Source of the DNA: an uncultured Pelagibacteraceae bacterium
GTDB taxonomy: Bacteria; Pseudomonadota; Alphaproteobacteria; Pelagibacterales; Pelagibacteraceae
Direction: 5' to 3'
DNA length: 64,000 bases
Assembly (NCBI GenBank): GCA_902588315.1
Contig: CACIOP010000003.1
Location: 33,329-97,328 of the forward strand
How positions within the stretch are numbered: the stretch's first letter is position 1; every line of letters starts with the position of its first letter. This document shows positions 54,145 to 62,851 of this stretch, piece after piece. Under the pieces are notes generated by a model, which did no database searches, was not told the DNA's origin, and worked only from the letters and a program-made list of their open reading frames with translations. Position numbers and translations under genes: made by a program.

Positions 54145-54447
54145 ATGAAACTAACTCCTAGAGAAAAAGATAAACTTTTAATAAGCCTTTCAGCGCTTGT
54201 CGCTAAAAATAGATTATCAAAAGGTATAAAATTGAATTATCCAGAGGCTATCGCTTTAATAACAGATTTTGTTGTCGAGGGAGCTAGAGAGGGTAAAAGT
54301 GTTGCGGAACTGATGGAGGCAGGAGCTCATGTCATTAAAAAAAAGGATTGTATGGAGGGCATTCCAGATATGGTCAAGGAAGTTCAAGTAGAAGCTACTT
54401 TTCCAGATGGAACTAAATTAGTAACTGTGCACAAACCTATAAGGTAA
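54145..54447 (+). CDS. ureA: Urease gamma subunit UreA
   Basis: Smallest structural subunit of bacterial urease. [12 protein letters not shown] at the start and [23 protein letters not shown], VPxM-like [24 protein letters not shown] at the end are near-consensus. 100 residues, exactly the usual length. It abuts ureD with no gap and is followed 8 bases later by ureB. Confidence 0.97.
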   Translation: MKLTPREKDKLLISLSALVAKNRLSKGIKLNYPEAIALITDFVVEGAREGKSVAELMEAGAHVIKKKDCMEGIPDMVKEVQVEATFPDGTKLVTVHKPIR

Positions 54448-54455
54448 TAATTATT

Positions 54456-54761
54456 ATGAAGCCAGGCGAAGTAATTACAAAAAAAGAGGAAATTAACTTA
54501 AATAAAGACTCCAAAATTACTAAAATTAAAATTTCTAATTCCGGAGATAGACCTGTGCAAGTTGGAAGCCATTATCATTTTTTTGAAACAAACGAGCATT
54601 TAGTTTTTGATAGAAAATTAGCATATGGAAAAAGATTAAATATCCCCTCAGGAACTGCTGTGAGATTTGAACCAGGTCAATCTAAAGATGTTGAGCTAAT
54701 AGAAATAAATGGATTAAAAAAAATATATGGTTTCAATAAGAAAGTTATGGGTAATTTATAA
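54456..54761 (+). CDS. ureB: Urease beta subunit UreB
   Basis: Second structural subunit. [57 protein letters not shown] and the closing [12 protein letters not shown] are diagnostic. 101 residues, usual. The stop overlaps the ureC ATG by one base (TAATG). Confidence 0.97.
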   Translation: MKPGEVITKKEEINLNKDSKITKIKISNSGDRPVQVGSHYHFFETNEHLVFDRKLAYGKRLNIPSGTAVRFEPGQSKDVELIEINGLKKIYGFNKKVMGNL

Positions 54762-56467
54762 TGGCTAAAATTTCTAGAGCAGCTTATGCAGATATGTATG
54801 GGCCCACAACAGGAGATAAAGTAAGGCTCGCAGATACTGAACTATTTATTGAGGTTGAAAACGATCTAACCACTTATGGTGAAGAAGTAAAGTTTGGTGG
54901 TGGAAAAGTAATAAGAGATGGGATGGGCCAATCTCAAATCAGTAGAGAAAAAGGAGCTGCTGATACAGTTATTACAAATGTTTTAATAGTTGATGTAAAT
55001 GGAATTTATAAAGCTGATGTAGGTTTAAAAGATGGAAAAATATTTGAAATTGGTAAAGCTGGTAATCCAGATACTCAATCTAAAGTAAATATTATTATTG
55101 GTCCAGGAACAGAAATAATTGCTGGTGAAGGAAAAATTTTAACAGCAGGGGGTTTTGATAGTCACATTCATTATATATGTCCCCAACAAATTGATGATGC
55201 ATTGCACTCAGGTATTACAACTATGCTTGGAGGAGGAACTGGACCGGCTCATGGAACACTTGCAACAACGTGCACACCCGGACCATGGCACATACAGAGG
55301 ATGATTCAATCTGCTGATGGTTTTTCTATGAATTTAGCTTTTGCAGGAAAAGGAAACTCTTCATTACCAGAGGGACTTGAGGAACAAATTCTAGCAGGAG
55401 CTTCAGCTTTAAAATTACATGAGGATTGGGGAACCACTCCTGGAGCAATTGATAATTGCTTGAATATTGCTGACAAAAATGATGTTCAAGTAATGATTCA
55501 CACAGACACTTTAAATGAAAGTGGGTTTGTAGAAAATACTATCAAAGCAATTAACAAAAGAACTATACATGCTTTTCATACAGAGGGTGCTGGTGGCGGA
55601 CACGCGCCTGATATAATCAAAGTTTGTGGAGAAGAGTATGTTATCCCTTCTTCAACAAATCCAACCAGACCATATACCATCAATACGATAGAGGAACATT
55701 TGGATATGCTAATGGTGTGTCACCATCTCGATAAATCTATTCCAGAGGATGTTGCATTTGCTGAAAGTAGAATAAGAAGAGAAACAATAGCAGCAGAAGA
55801 TATTCTCCATGACATGGGAGCCTTTTCAATTATTGCATCAGATAGTCAAGCAATGGGTAGAGTTGGAGAAGTTATAATTAGAACTTGGCAAACTGCACAC
55901 AAAATGAAAGTTCAAAGAGGTAGTTTACCTGAGGAAAAAGGAGATAATGATAACTTTAGAGTTAAAAGATATTTAGCAAAATACACAATTAATCCGGCAA
56001 TTGCTCATGGAATTTCAAAACATATTGGTAGTATTGAAAAAAATAAACGTGCAGATTTAGTTTTATGGGACCCAGCATTTTTTGGTGCAAAGCCAGAAAT
56101 GATATTAATAGGGGGAAGTATAGCTTGTGCTCAAATGGGAGACCCGAATGCATCAATTCCAACTCCTCAACCAGTATACACTAGACCTATGTTTTCATCA
56201 TTTGGGACTTCGTTAGAAAAATCTTCAGTAATTTTCACAAGCAAACTAGCTCTTGAAAAGAATTCATTAAAAGATGCAAGTATAAGAAAAGACTTGTTAC
56301 CTGTAGAAAATACAAGAGCTATTTCTAAAAAAGATATGATTTTAAATAACAAGTGTCCAAAGATTGAGGTTAATCCCGAGACTTATGAAGTAAAAGCTGA
56401 TGGTGAAATAATTACTTGTGAACCAGCCAAAGAACTTCCTTTGGCACAAAGATATTTTATGTTCTAG
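54761..56467 (+). CDS. ureC: Urease alpha subunit UreC (catalytic)
   Basis: Di-nickel amidohydrolase that hydrolyses urea to ammonia and carbamate. The catalytic residues are in place with numbering one higher than the reference enzyme: carbamylated K218 in ALKLHEDWG, mobile-flap C320 and H321 in MVCHHLD, and D361 in [21 protein letters not shown] supplies the first nickel His pair and [12 protein letters not shown] the flap region. 568 residues, usual. With UreA and UreB it forms the (ABC)3 enzyme. It implies use of urea as nitrogen source. Confidence 0.98.
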   Translation: MAKISRAAYADMYGPTTGDKVRLADTELFIEVENDLTTYGEEVKFGGGKVIRDGMGQSQISREKGAADTVITNVLIVDVNGIYKADVGLKDGKIFEIGKAGNPDTQSKVNIIIGPGTEIIAGEGKILTAGGFDSHIHYICPQQIDDALHSGITTMLGGGTGPAHGTLATTCTPGPWHIQRMIQSADGFSMNLAFAGKGNSSLPEGLEEQILAGASALKLHEDWGTTPGAIDNCLNIADKNDVQVMIHTDTLNESGFVENTIKAINKRTIHAFHTEGAGGGHAPDIIKVCGEEYVIPSSTNPTRPYTINTIEEHLDMLMVCHHLDKSIPEDVAFAESRIRRETIAAEDILHDMGAFSIIASDSQAMGRVGEVIIRTWQTAHKMKVQRGSLPEEKGDNDNFRVKRYLAKYTINPAIAHGISKHIGSIEKNKRADLVLWDPAFFGAKPEMILIGGSIACAQMGDPNASIPTPQPVYTRPMFSSFGTSLEKSSVIFTSKLALEKNSLKDASIRKDLLPVENTRAISKKDMILNNKCPKIEVNPETYEVKADGEIITCEPAKELPLAQRYFMF

Positions 56468-56470
56468 CTT

Positions 56471-56914
56471 ATGGACAATTGTTTTTTAATAGTTAATAAA
56501 ATTGCCAAAAATAAAGCAAAAGATCACATATCTTTATCTTATGATGAGAGATTTTTAAGAAGAAAAAAACTTGTTTCAGATAATGGTTTTGAATTTTTAG
56601 TTAATTTACCAGAGACAAAATCTCTGTCAGAAAATCAAGCGTTTAGGCTTCAAAGTGGAAATTTGATTTTAATCAAAAACAAAAAAGAAAGTTTACTTGA
56701 AATAAAAGGAAAAAATTTAATGCAATTAATTTGGCATATTGGAAACAGGCATATGCCATGCCAAATTGAAAAAGATAGAATTTTTATTCAGTACGACGAA
56801 GTAATTAGAAAAATGATATTAAAATTAGGAGGAAAGGTTAAGAAAGTTTTAAGACCTTTTAAACCAGAGGGAGGAGCATATGGAATTGGTAGAACCCATA
56901 GCCATAAACACTAA
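56471..56914 (+). CDS. ureE: Urease nickel metallochaperone UreE
   Basis: Dimeric nickel donor for urease assembly. The family core is visible: LSYDERFLRRKKLVSDNG, then NLMQLIWHIGNRHMPCQIEKDRIFIQYDEVIRKMILKLGG with the metal-binding His and the RxHMP motif, and [18 protein letters not shown], whose end is a short His tail. 147 residues. The reading frame overlaps ureF by 35 bases. Confidence 0.93.
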   Translation: MDNCFLIVNKIAKNKAKDHISLSYDERFLRRKKLVSDNGFEFLVNLPETKSLSENQAFRLQSGNLILIKNKKESLLEIKGKNLMQLIWHIGNRHMPCQIEKDRIFIQYDEVIRKMILKLGGKVKKVLRPFKPEGGAYGIGRTHSHKH

Positions 56915-57560
56915 AATAAAAGATAAAAAAGATTTAAAAGAATCGTTACAAATTCTTCAAACTTGGTTTTCACCATCATTTCCTATTGGAAGTTTTTCAT
57001 ATTCTCATGGTTTAGAAGCTATGATTAATGATAATTTAGTTAAGTCAAAAGAAGATATGTTGGATTATTTAAAATGTGTTCTAAAATATGGCACTGGTAA
57101 AAATGATATAATATTAATGAAATATACCTATCAAGGGGAAGATTTAAATGAACTTGCTCTATCACTTTGTCCAAGCAAAGAAAGAAAAATTGAGTCCACA
57201 GAGATGGGTAATGGATTTAGAAAAGTTTTAGCTGATAGTTGGGATTTTAAAATTCAGGAAAATACTGCATATCCAATTGCAGTTGCTAAAGCTGCTAAAC
57301 ATTTTGATATACCGCTTAACTTAACAATAATATCTTATTTACAATCCTTTGTATCAAATCTAATAAATGTTTGCATTAAACATATACCAATTGGGCAAAA
57401 AATTGGACAGGACTGTATAATTCAGACTTACGAATTAATAAGAGAAATAGAAAAAGAAAGTCAAAATTTAAATTTAGAAGACTTAGGTGGAATTTGTTTT
57501 AATAGTGATATCTATAGTATCAAGCATGAAAATTTGAAAACTCGAATTTATAAGACATGA
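56880..57560 (+). CDS. ureF: Urease accessory protein UreF
   Basis: GTPase-activating partner of UreG in nickel insertion. [25 protein letters not shown] (about 30-54) is the family hallmark; the rest is all helical, with a typical C-terminal SDIYSIKHE. 226 residues. The ATG at 56880 lies within ureE, so the first 12 codons overlap; a later start would begin near the conserved QIL segment. It overlaps ureG by 4 bases. Confidence 0.93.
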   Translation: MELVEPIAINTKIKDKKDLKESLQILQTWFSPSFPIGSFSYSHGLEAMINDNLVKSKEDMLDYLKCVLKYGTGKNDIILMKYTYQGEDLNELALSLCPSKERKIESTEMGNGFRKVLADSWDFKIQENTAYPIAVAKAAKHFDIPLNLTIISYLQSFVSNLINVCIKHIPIGQKIGQDCIIQTYELIREIEKESQNLNLEDLGGICFNSDIYSIKHENLKTRIYKT

Positions 57561-58168
57561 AAAATATAAATGGACCATTAAAAGTTGGAATAGGTGGACC
57601 CGTTGGTGCAGGGAAGACAAGTTTAACAGCTGAATTGTGCAAATTTTTATCAAAGAAAATTTCTATGGCTGTAATATCAAACGATATTTATACAAAAGAA
57701 GATGCAGAATTTTTGATGAAAGTTCAAGCCTTACCTTTAGAGAGAATTAAAGGAGTTGAAACAGGAGGATGTCCACATACAGCAATTCGTGAAGATGCTT
57801 CAATTAATATGCTTGCTGTAGAAAATATGAAAAAAAAATTTCCTGACCTTGATTTGATTTTAATCGAGTCTGGTGGAGATAATTTAGCAGCAACTTTTAG
57901 TCCTGAATTAGTTGATCTATCAATTTATGTTATTGATGTTGGTATGGGTGGAGATATCCCAAGAAAAGGTGGTCCTGCTATCCAAAAGTCAGATTTGTTA
58001 ATTATTAATAAGACAGATTTAGCTCCTCATGTAGAAGTTAATCTTGAAACTATGAAAGAGGATGTGAAAAAGGCTCGAAATGGTTTGCCTTATGTTTTTT
58101 GCCAAATGAAAAGCCAAATTGGTGTTGAAGATGTTGCAAAATTTTTATATTCATCAGGTGGTCTATAA
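57557..58168 (+). CDS. ureG: Urease accessory GTPase UreG
   Basis: SIMIBI-class GTPase that powers nickel delivery. P-loop [11 protein letters not shown] (about 13-23), the metal motif [19 protein letters not shown] with the Cys-Pro-His nickel site, [15 protein letters not shown] and NKTDLAPHV nucleotide motifs are all present. 203 residues, usual. It is the last gene of the operon. Confidence 0.97.
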   Translation: MKNINGPLKVGIGGPVGAGKTSLTAELCKFLSKKISMAVISNDIYTKEDAEFLMKVQALPLERIKGVETGGCPHTAIREDASINMLAVENMKKKFPDLDLILIESGGDNLAATFSPELVDLSIYVIDVGMGGDIPRKGGPAIQKSDLLIINKTDLAPHVEVNLETMKEDVKKARNGLPYVFCQMKSQIGVEDVAKFLYSSGGL

Positions 58169-58195
58169 CAAATTTATATATAACAAAGTGTTTTT

Positions 58196-59122
58196 ATGAA
58201 AAAAATATTCTTATTAATACTTGGATTATTACTTTGTGCTAATTCTTTTGCTAAAACTAAATTTTCTGAAGTAAAAAAAGCTTTAAAAGAGGATGGATAC
58301 GGAAAAGCTGTTCCAGAAAAATTTCATCACTTGAATTCACCTAAAGCCATCAATCCAGTATCTGTAAGTGATTTTTCAATAATTGGAGATAAGTCAATTA
58401 GATTTGAGTCAAATGATGGTGAATGTTGGAAAGAACCTAAATGGAATGATTGTACAAATGATCGAGAGAGAACAGAATTATATTATAAGAAAAAACCTTG
58501 GAAAAAAGAACGATGGTATAGATTTTATATTCATCTACCTGAAGATTATAATTCAATTGCACCTGCAAAAATGTCTTTAATACAATGGAAAAGGCATAAC
58601 CCCTCAAAAGTTTTAGTAATGTTTCAGCATGACCACTCTGGACTAACTTTTAATAGGAATGGAGATACCTTTAAAGACACGTATATTGTTTTAAAACCCA
58701 ATAAAGATTTATTAGGTAGTTGGACTGAGATTATTTATAGTACCAATTGGCATCTTGATCCTGAAAAAGGTTTTATGAAAGTTTGGATAGATGGAAAATT
58801 AAAAGTAGATTTTAAAGGTAGATCTAACAATAAAAAGGGAAAAGAGTTAAGTTTGAGATACGGATTGTATTCTTCATCAATGTCTAGATACAAAGCAGTC
58901 TTTGAAACTGATACTATGCCACAAAGAATTGTTTTTTTTGATGGTGTTAAAGAAGAAAATAGTTGTGAAAAGTTGCTCGATGAAACAAAGTGTCAAAGTC
59001 TAAAATCTCAAACTATTAATGAGTACGATGTATTTAGGTATGGCAAATATGATAAAAAATTGAGACCAAATTCAATTCTTAAAATGTCTTTATCACAATT
59101 TAACGCTCTCTATGGTCAGTAA
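58196..59122 (+). CDS. Secreted polysaccharide-lyase-like protein (jelly-roll type)
   Basis: A 308-residue protein with a signal peptide (about 1-19, CANSFA-KTK). Its beta-rich body has the pattern of the Polysacc_lyase family that includes heparin lyase I-like and glucuronan lyase-like folds: SIRFESNDGECW, DRERTELYY, WYRFYIHLPEDY, SLIQWKRH and WHLDPEKGFMKVWIDGKLKVDF followed by the RYGLYSSSMSRY strand. Such enzymes cut uronic-acid polymers; substrate and activity are uncertain. It lies 27 bases after ureG but may not share its job. Confidence 0.7.
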   Translation: MKKIFLLILGLLLCANSFAKTKFSEVKKALKEDGYGKAVPEKFHHLNSPKAINPVSVSDFSIIGDKSIRFESNDGECWKEPKWNDCTNDRERTELYYKKKPWKKERWYRFYIHLPEDYNSIAPAKMSLIQWKRHNPSKVLVMFQHDHSGLTFNRNGDTFKDTYIVLKPNKDLLGSWTEIIYSTNWHLDPEKGFMKVWIDGKLKVDFKGRSNNKKGKELSLRYGLYSSSMSRYKAVFETDTMPQRIVFFDGVKEENSCEKLLDETKCQSLKSQTINEYDVFRYGKYDKKLRPNSILKMSLSQFNALYGQ

Positions 59123-59128
59123 TTAAAT

Positions 59129-60415
59129 TCAGGCTCTAATCGTTGGTAAACAATAGAAATCAGCTGTATCAATTTTAGAAGAATATTGTCTTCGCATATT
59201 CCACTTTTTATGAACGCCAGCGCTTGCAACACTTAAAGTCGATCTTCCGTATCGATGATTAGTATTATCAATAGATCTCATTAAGCTATTTATTTTTTCA
59301 TCTTTTTCAGATGTAAATAAATTTGTTTTATCACTTGCATTCGATAAACCTGTTAGCATGACACCTGCTTTTTGATAACGGTAACCATTTTTAAAAATAC
59401 TCTCAAGTATTGAAACTGCTGTCTTAACTGTTTCAATACTGTTGTTTGTTGCAATTGGAAAATCAACTGTCTTTGCGTTTGAATAATATCCAAAGTTTCT
59501 TTGGAAAGGACTGGTTCTAACAAATACTGTAATTGCTTTTGCAACTAAAGACTCTGATCTAATTTTTTCAGAAGCATTCAAGCAATAATTTGCAACTGCT
59601 TCTTTTAATTCCTGAAATGTCTCAATTCTTTTCCCAAATGATCTTGAAACCACACAGCTTTTTCTTTTAGTAGTAGTTGTCTCTAGACCAATACAAGAAA
59701 TTCCTCTAAGCTCCATTGCAGTTCTTGAACTTAAAACATTAGAAGATTTTTTGATCCAGGTATTAGACTTATTTTTTAATTGCTTAGCATTATAAATTCC
59801 ATGCTTTTGATAAAACTTTGTTAGCTGTCTACCAACACCCCAGACATCATTGATTTCGACTTTTTCTAAAATAGGATCTAGGTTTTCAATTCCAATTAAG
59901 CTTGTTACTCCTGATTGTTTTTTCTTTGCAATGTGATTTGCAACTTTACTTAAAGTCTTTGTATTAGCTATTCCAATACTTGTTGGAATACCTGTCCATT
60001 GTAAAACTGTTTCTCTAATTTCTTTTCCAACTTTTTCTACTTCGGTATCAGGAAAGTTTGATAAATCTAAAAAAGCTTCATCAATAGAGTAAACTTCTAT
60101 TTCTGAATTAAATCTTTTAAGAGTTCGCATCACTCTTCTAGATAAATCTCCATATAAAGAATAATTAGATGAGAAAACTTCAACTTTATTTTTAAGAATG
60201 ATATCTTTTGCTTTAAAATAAGGTTCCCCCATCTTAATTCCCAAAGCTTTTGCTTCATTTGATCTTGAAATAATACAGCCATCATTATTTGATAAAACAA
60301 CGACAGGCTTTCTTCTTATTTTGGGATTAAATAAACGCTCACATGAAACATAAAAAGAATTACAATCAATTAATGCTATTTTTTTAGTACGTTGAATGGA
60401 TGACATAAGTAACAA
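59129..60415 (-). CDS. umuC: Error-prone DNA polymerase V catalytic subunit UmuC (Y family)
   Basis: Translesion DNA polymerase. Palm motifs [17 protein letters not shown] with the first catalytic Asp, [18 protein letters not shown], and [11 protein letters not shown] with the second acidic pair are all present, followed by the HhH region [25 protein letters not shown]. The C-terminal little-finger domain and the final [13 protein letters not shown] are typical of UmuC rather than DinB. 428 residues. It overlaps umuD by 32 bases, as expected for a coupled umuDC operon. A later ATG at 60406 is possible. Confidence 0.95.
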   Translation of the reverse strand: MLLMSSIQRTKKIALIDCNSFYVSCERLFNPKIRRKPVVVLSNNDGCIISRSNEAKALGIKMGEPYFKAKDIILKNKVEVFSSNYSLYGDLSRRVMRTLKRFNSEIEVYSIDEAFLDLSNFPDTEVEKVGKEIRETVLQWTGIPTSIGIANTKTLSKVANHIAKKKQSGVTSLIGIENLDPILEKVEINDVWGVGRQLTKFYQKHGIYNAKQLKNKSNTWIKKSSNVLSSRTAMELRGISCIGLETTTTKRKSCVVSRSFGKRIETFQELKEAVANYCLNASEKIRSESLVAKAITVFVRTSPFQRNFGYYSNAKTVDFPIATNNSIETVKTAVSILESIFKNGYRYQKAGVMLTGLSNASDKTNLFTSEKDEKINSLMRSIDNTNHRYGRSTLSVASAGVHKKWNMRRQYSSKIDTADFYCLPTIRA

Positions 60416-60779
60416 CCCCCCAAATAAAAATATCTTGTTCTTCGTTAATTAAAATTCTGTCAGAAAACTCTTTAGATCCAGAAGTTAAAAATTTTTTATC
60501 TCGTTCTTGAACTAAAGTTTTAACCACAAGTTCGTCATGAACATTCGCAATCACTGTTGAAAAGTTTTTTGGTTTTAAACTTTTATCAACCACTAATAAG
60601 TCACCATCATTAATTCCAACATCGATCATTGATTTACCTTGAACTCTAATGATGAAAGTTGCCGGAACATTTCTTATTAAATGCATGTTCAGATCAATAT
60701 CTTCCTCGATATAATCAGTAGCAGGGGAAGGAAAACCAGCGCCTGCTTTATGTAGATAATAAGGGATTGTTAGTTTCAT
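60384..60779 (-). CDS. umuD: UmuD: self-cleaving subunit of DNA polymerase V
   Basis: S24-type self-processing protein. From ATG at 60779 the protein has 131 residues: cleavage site A14-G15-F in AGAGFPSPA, nucleophile S50 in [11 protein letters not shown] and general base K87 in ELVVKTL. The spacings (35 residues from G to S, 37 from S to K) equal those of the E. coli protein. The longer in-frame start at 60809 is rejected because a promoter and SOS box overlap those codons. Activation would produce UmuD', which joins UmuC. Confidence 0.94.
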   Translation of the reverse strand: MKLTIPYYLHKAGAGFPSPATDYIEEDIDLNMHLIRNVPATFIIRVQGKSMIDVGINDGDLLVVDKSLKPKNFSTVIANVHDELVVKTLVQERDKKFLTSGSKEFSDRILINEEQDIFIWGVVTYVIHSTY

Positions 60780-60826
60780 GTTCTTGTTTTGTTCTACTTT
60801 ATAGACCATTTATACAATACACTCAA
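60780..60826 (-). promoter_or_regulatory. umuDC promoter with SOS box GAAC-N7-GAAC
   Basis: On the minus strand TTGAGT (60826-60821), a 17-base spacer and TATAAA (60803-60798) form a good sigma-70 promoter. Just downstream, at 60794-60780, is GAAC-AAAACAA-GAAC (GTTC-N7-GTTC on plus), the alphaproteobacterial LexA consensus. It covers the expected transcription start and ends directly before the ATG at 60779, so the message would have a leader of only a dozen or so bases. The box fits LexA repression; no lexA gene is in the window. Confidence 0.75.
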
Positions 60827-60954
60827 GAGGTTGTATTTTGAGTCTGTAACTGAATCAAAAGTGAATCAAAACGTGAACATCGAAAACAACATTTGGTGGA
60901 CATGTGGATAACTTTTACAATAAGTAGTCTTAAAGTGATTTATAAAGGAAAATT

Positions 60955-61149
60955 ATGATTTGTATTAAAGCAGATATTCCAGAAGAGTTAAACAAAATAA
61001 ATGATGAATTAAAAGCAGTTTACCATAGCAAAGATACTGTTTGTTTTTTCATATTAAAAACAAGAGAATTAAGAAATAAGTTTATAGAAGAAACCAAGGG
61101 AATGAACAAAAGTGAAAGAGAAAAAGTTTATGAGATATATAATAAATAA
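60955..61149 (+). CDS. Small hypothetical protein, 64 residues
   Basis: A charged, mostly helical protein, MICIKADIPEELNKINDELK..., with no membrane segment and no motif I know. The 145-base region before it is shared with the divergent umuD promoter, and AAAGGA at 60946-60951 could be its ribosome binding site. It is followed 3 bases later by the VOC protein, so it looks like the first gene of a short run. The function is unknown. Confidence 0.6.
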   Translation: MICIKADIPEELNKINDELKAVYHSKDTVCFFILKTRELRNKFIEETKGMNKSEREKVYEIYNK

Positions 61150-61152
61150 ATC

Positions 61153-61536
61153 ATGAATATTTTAGATTTTGTGATGGTTGGTTCTGATGATCATGAAAAA
61201 TCAGGTGATTTTTATGATGCTGTATTTGAACCTTTGAAATTAAAAAGAGTTTTGAAAACACAAAAATATCTTGGTTACGCTCATTCAAGTGATCCAGAGA
61301 AAGTCCAATTTTATGTAACCCATCCAGTAAATGGAAAAGATGCAACGTTTGGTAACGGAACCCAAATAACTTTATTAGCAGATAATAAAGAAGCAGTCGA
61401 AAAATTTTACGAAATTGCAATCTCAAAAGGAGCAACAGACGAGGGGGCTCCAGGAGTTAGAAAAGATGGAAATTATTATGGATATATTCGTGATTTAGAT
61501 GGAAATAAGATTGCAGCTAAAAGTATTTTAAAATAA
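61153..61536 (+). CDS. VOC (glyoxalase/bleomycin-resistance fold) family protein
   Basis: A 127-residue single vicinal-oxygen-chelate domain: FVMVGSDDHEKSGDFYDAVFEPLKLKRV at the start, a middle GNGTQITLLADNKEAVEKFYEIAISKGATDEGAPG and the closing YYGYIRDLDGNKIAAKS. Such domains bind a divalent metal and act in glyoxalase, dioxygenase or resistance functions. The substrate is not evident. It sits between a small unknown and a GFA protein. Confidence 0.85.
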   Translation: MNILDFVMVGSDDHEKSGDFYDAVFEPLKLKRVLKTQKYLGYAHSSDPEKVQFYVTHPVNGKDATFGNGTQITLLADNKEAVEKFYEIAISKGATDEGAPGVRKDGNYYGYIRDLDGNKIAAKSILK

Positions 61537-61548
61537 AAAAGGAGATAT

Positions 61549-61914
61549 ATGAAATTAAATTGTCATTGTGGAGCCATTGAAGCGGAAATTAATGCTACAG
61601 TTAATGAATTAGCAAAAATTGTAAGATGCAATTGTTCAATATGTAAAAGAAAAAATGCAACAATGGGAATGGTTAAAAACGAGGATTTTAAAGTTACTAA
61701 AGGACAAGATAAATTAAAACTTTATCAGTACCATACTAGAGTTGCTAACCATTACTTTTGTACTGAATGTGGAATTTACACTCATCACAATCCAAGAAGT
61801 GCACCTGCTATGACTGGTTTTAATATGGGATGTGTAGATGAAGTTAAAGTAGAAGATTTAAAAGAAGTAGTAAACTTCGATGGTTTAAACCATCCGATGG
61901 ATCAAGAAAAATAA
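61549..61914 (+). CDS. GFA/CENP-V family zinc protein
   Basis: A 121-residue protein of the glutathione-dependent formaldehyde-activating (Gfa) fold. Zinc-ligand Cys are C5 and C7 (NCHCGAIEAE), C27, C29 and C32 (RCNCSICKRKNA), and C71 and C74 (FCTECGIYTHH). The original enzyme adds glutathione to formaldehyde, but many family members have other or unknown roles. A strong AAGGAGA ribosome binding site precedes ATG. Confidence 0.88.
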   Translation: MKLNCHCGAIEAEINATVNELAKIVRCNCSICKRKNATMGMVKNEDFKVTKGQDKLKLYQYHTRVANHYFCTECGIYTHHNPRSAPAMTGFNMGCVDEVKVEDLKEVVNFDGLNHPMDQEK

Positions 61915-61921
61915 AAGTCTA

Positions 61922-62851
61922 ATGAAATTATCTGAAGAGTGTTTTAAGAAAGTTAAAAAAGATTGTTTTAAATTTATTAAATCACAAGAAACTTCAACTG
62001 AAAAGTTTGGTAATAAACAGGGGATGATCAAAAACTATTTAATCCCAATATGTTTTTGGATTACAAAAAAAGCAGATAACAAAAAACCTTACTTTGTTGG
62101 TTTAGCTGGAGGTCAAGGAACAGGTAAAACAACAATAAGTTCAATAATAAAAATAATTTTAGAAAAGTATTTTAAGTTAAAAGTGTTTAAAATTTCTATT
62201 GATGATTTTTATAAAACCAGGAAAGAAAGAATTGCTTTATCAAAAAAAGTCCATCCTATGCTTTTAACTAGAGGTGTCCCAGGTACTCATGATATTAATA
62301 TGATGTTAGATTTCTTTAAAAAATCAAAAAGTAAAAAATTTAAAACAATGAAATTACCCAATTTTAATAAGGCTATTGATGATAGATTTCCAAAAAATAA
62401 ATGGAATAAAATCAATAAAAGACCGGATGTAATTATTTTTGAGGGTTGGTGTGTGGGAGCAAGAGCAGAAACAAACAAGACATTAAAAAAATCAATTAAT
62501 TCTATGGAAAAAGCTAATGATCAAAAACTAGTTTGGAGAAAATACGTAAATCAACAATTAAAAACTAAGTATAAAAAGTTATATTCTCAGTTAAATTGCA
62601 TGGTTTACTTGAAAGCAAAAAACTTTAGTTTATTGCAAAAGTGGAGATTAAAGCAGGAACATAAACTATGGTTAAAAACAAAGAATAAAGGTGGTCATAA
62701 AATAATGAGTAAAGGGGATGTGATAAATTTTATGCAAACCTATCAAAGAATTACTCAAAATATGTTTAAAAATATGCCAAAATACGCATCTATAATTTTA
62801 AATTTAAACAGTAACCATCAAATTAAAACTGCTGTATACAAATCGAAATGA
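61922..62851 (+). CDS. P-loop kinase resembling D-glycerate 3-kinase
   Basis: A 309-residue kinase. The Walker A motif GGQGTGKTT begins at residue 63; ISIDDFYKTRKERIALS and HPMLLTRGVPGTHDINMM resemble the plant/yeast-type D-glycerate 3-kinase (GLYK) and YGR205W-like proteins, and IIFEGWCVGAR is the Walker B-like strand. A likely job is phosphorylating D-glycerate to 3-phosphoglycerate. Its stop overlaps the ATG of the TolC-type gene (ATGA). Confidence 0.85.
   Translation: MKLSEECFKKVKKDCFKFIKSQETSTEKFGNKQGMIKNYLIPICFWITKKADNKKPYFVGLAGGQGTGKTTISSIIKIILEKYFKLKVFKISIDDFYKTRKERIALSKKVHPMLLTRGVPGTHDINMMLDFFKKSKSKKFKTMKLPNFNKAIDDRFPKNKWNKINKRPDVIIFEGWCVGARAETNKTLKKSINSMEKANDQKLVWRKYVNQQLKTKYKKLYSQLNCMVYLKAKNFSLLQKWRLKQEHKLWLKTKNKGGHKIMSKGDVINFMQTYQRITQNMFKNMPKYASIILNLNSNHQIKTAVYKSK

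Noticed and set aside
61151-61435. Antisense open frame of 94 codons in the VOC gene
   Set aside because: The sense strand has a clear family match; the antisense product is Leu/Phe-rich noise.
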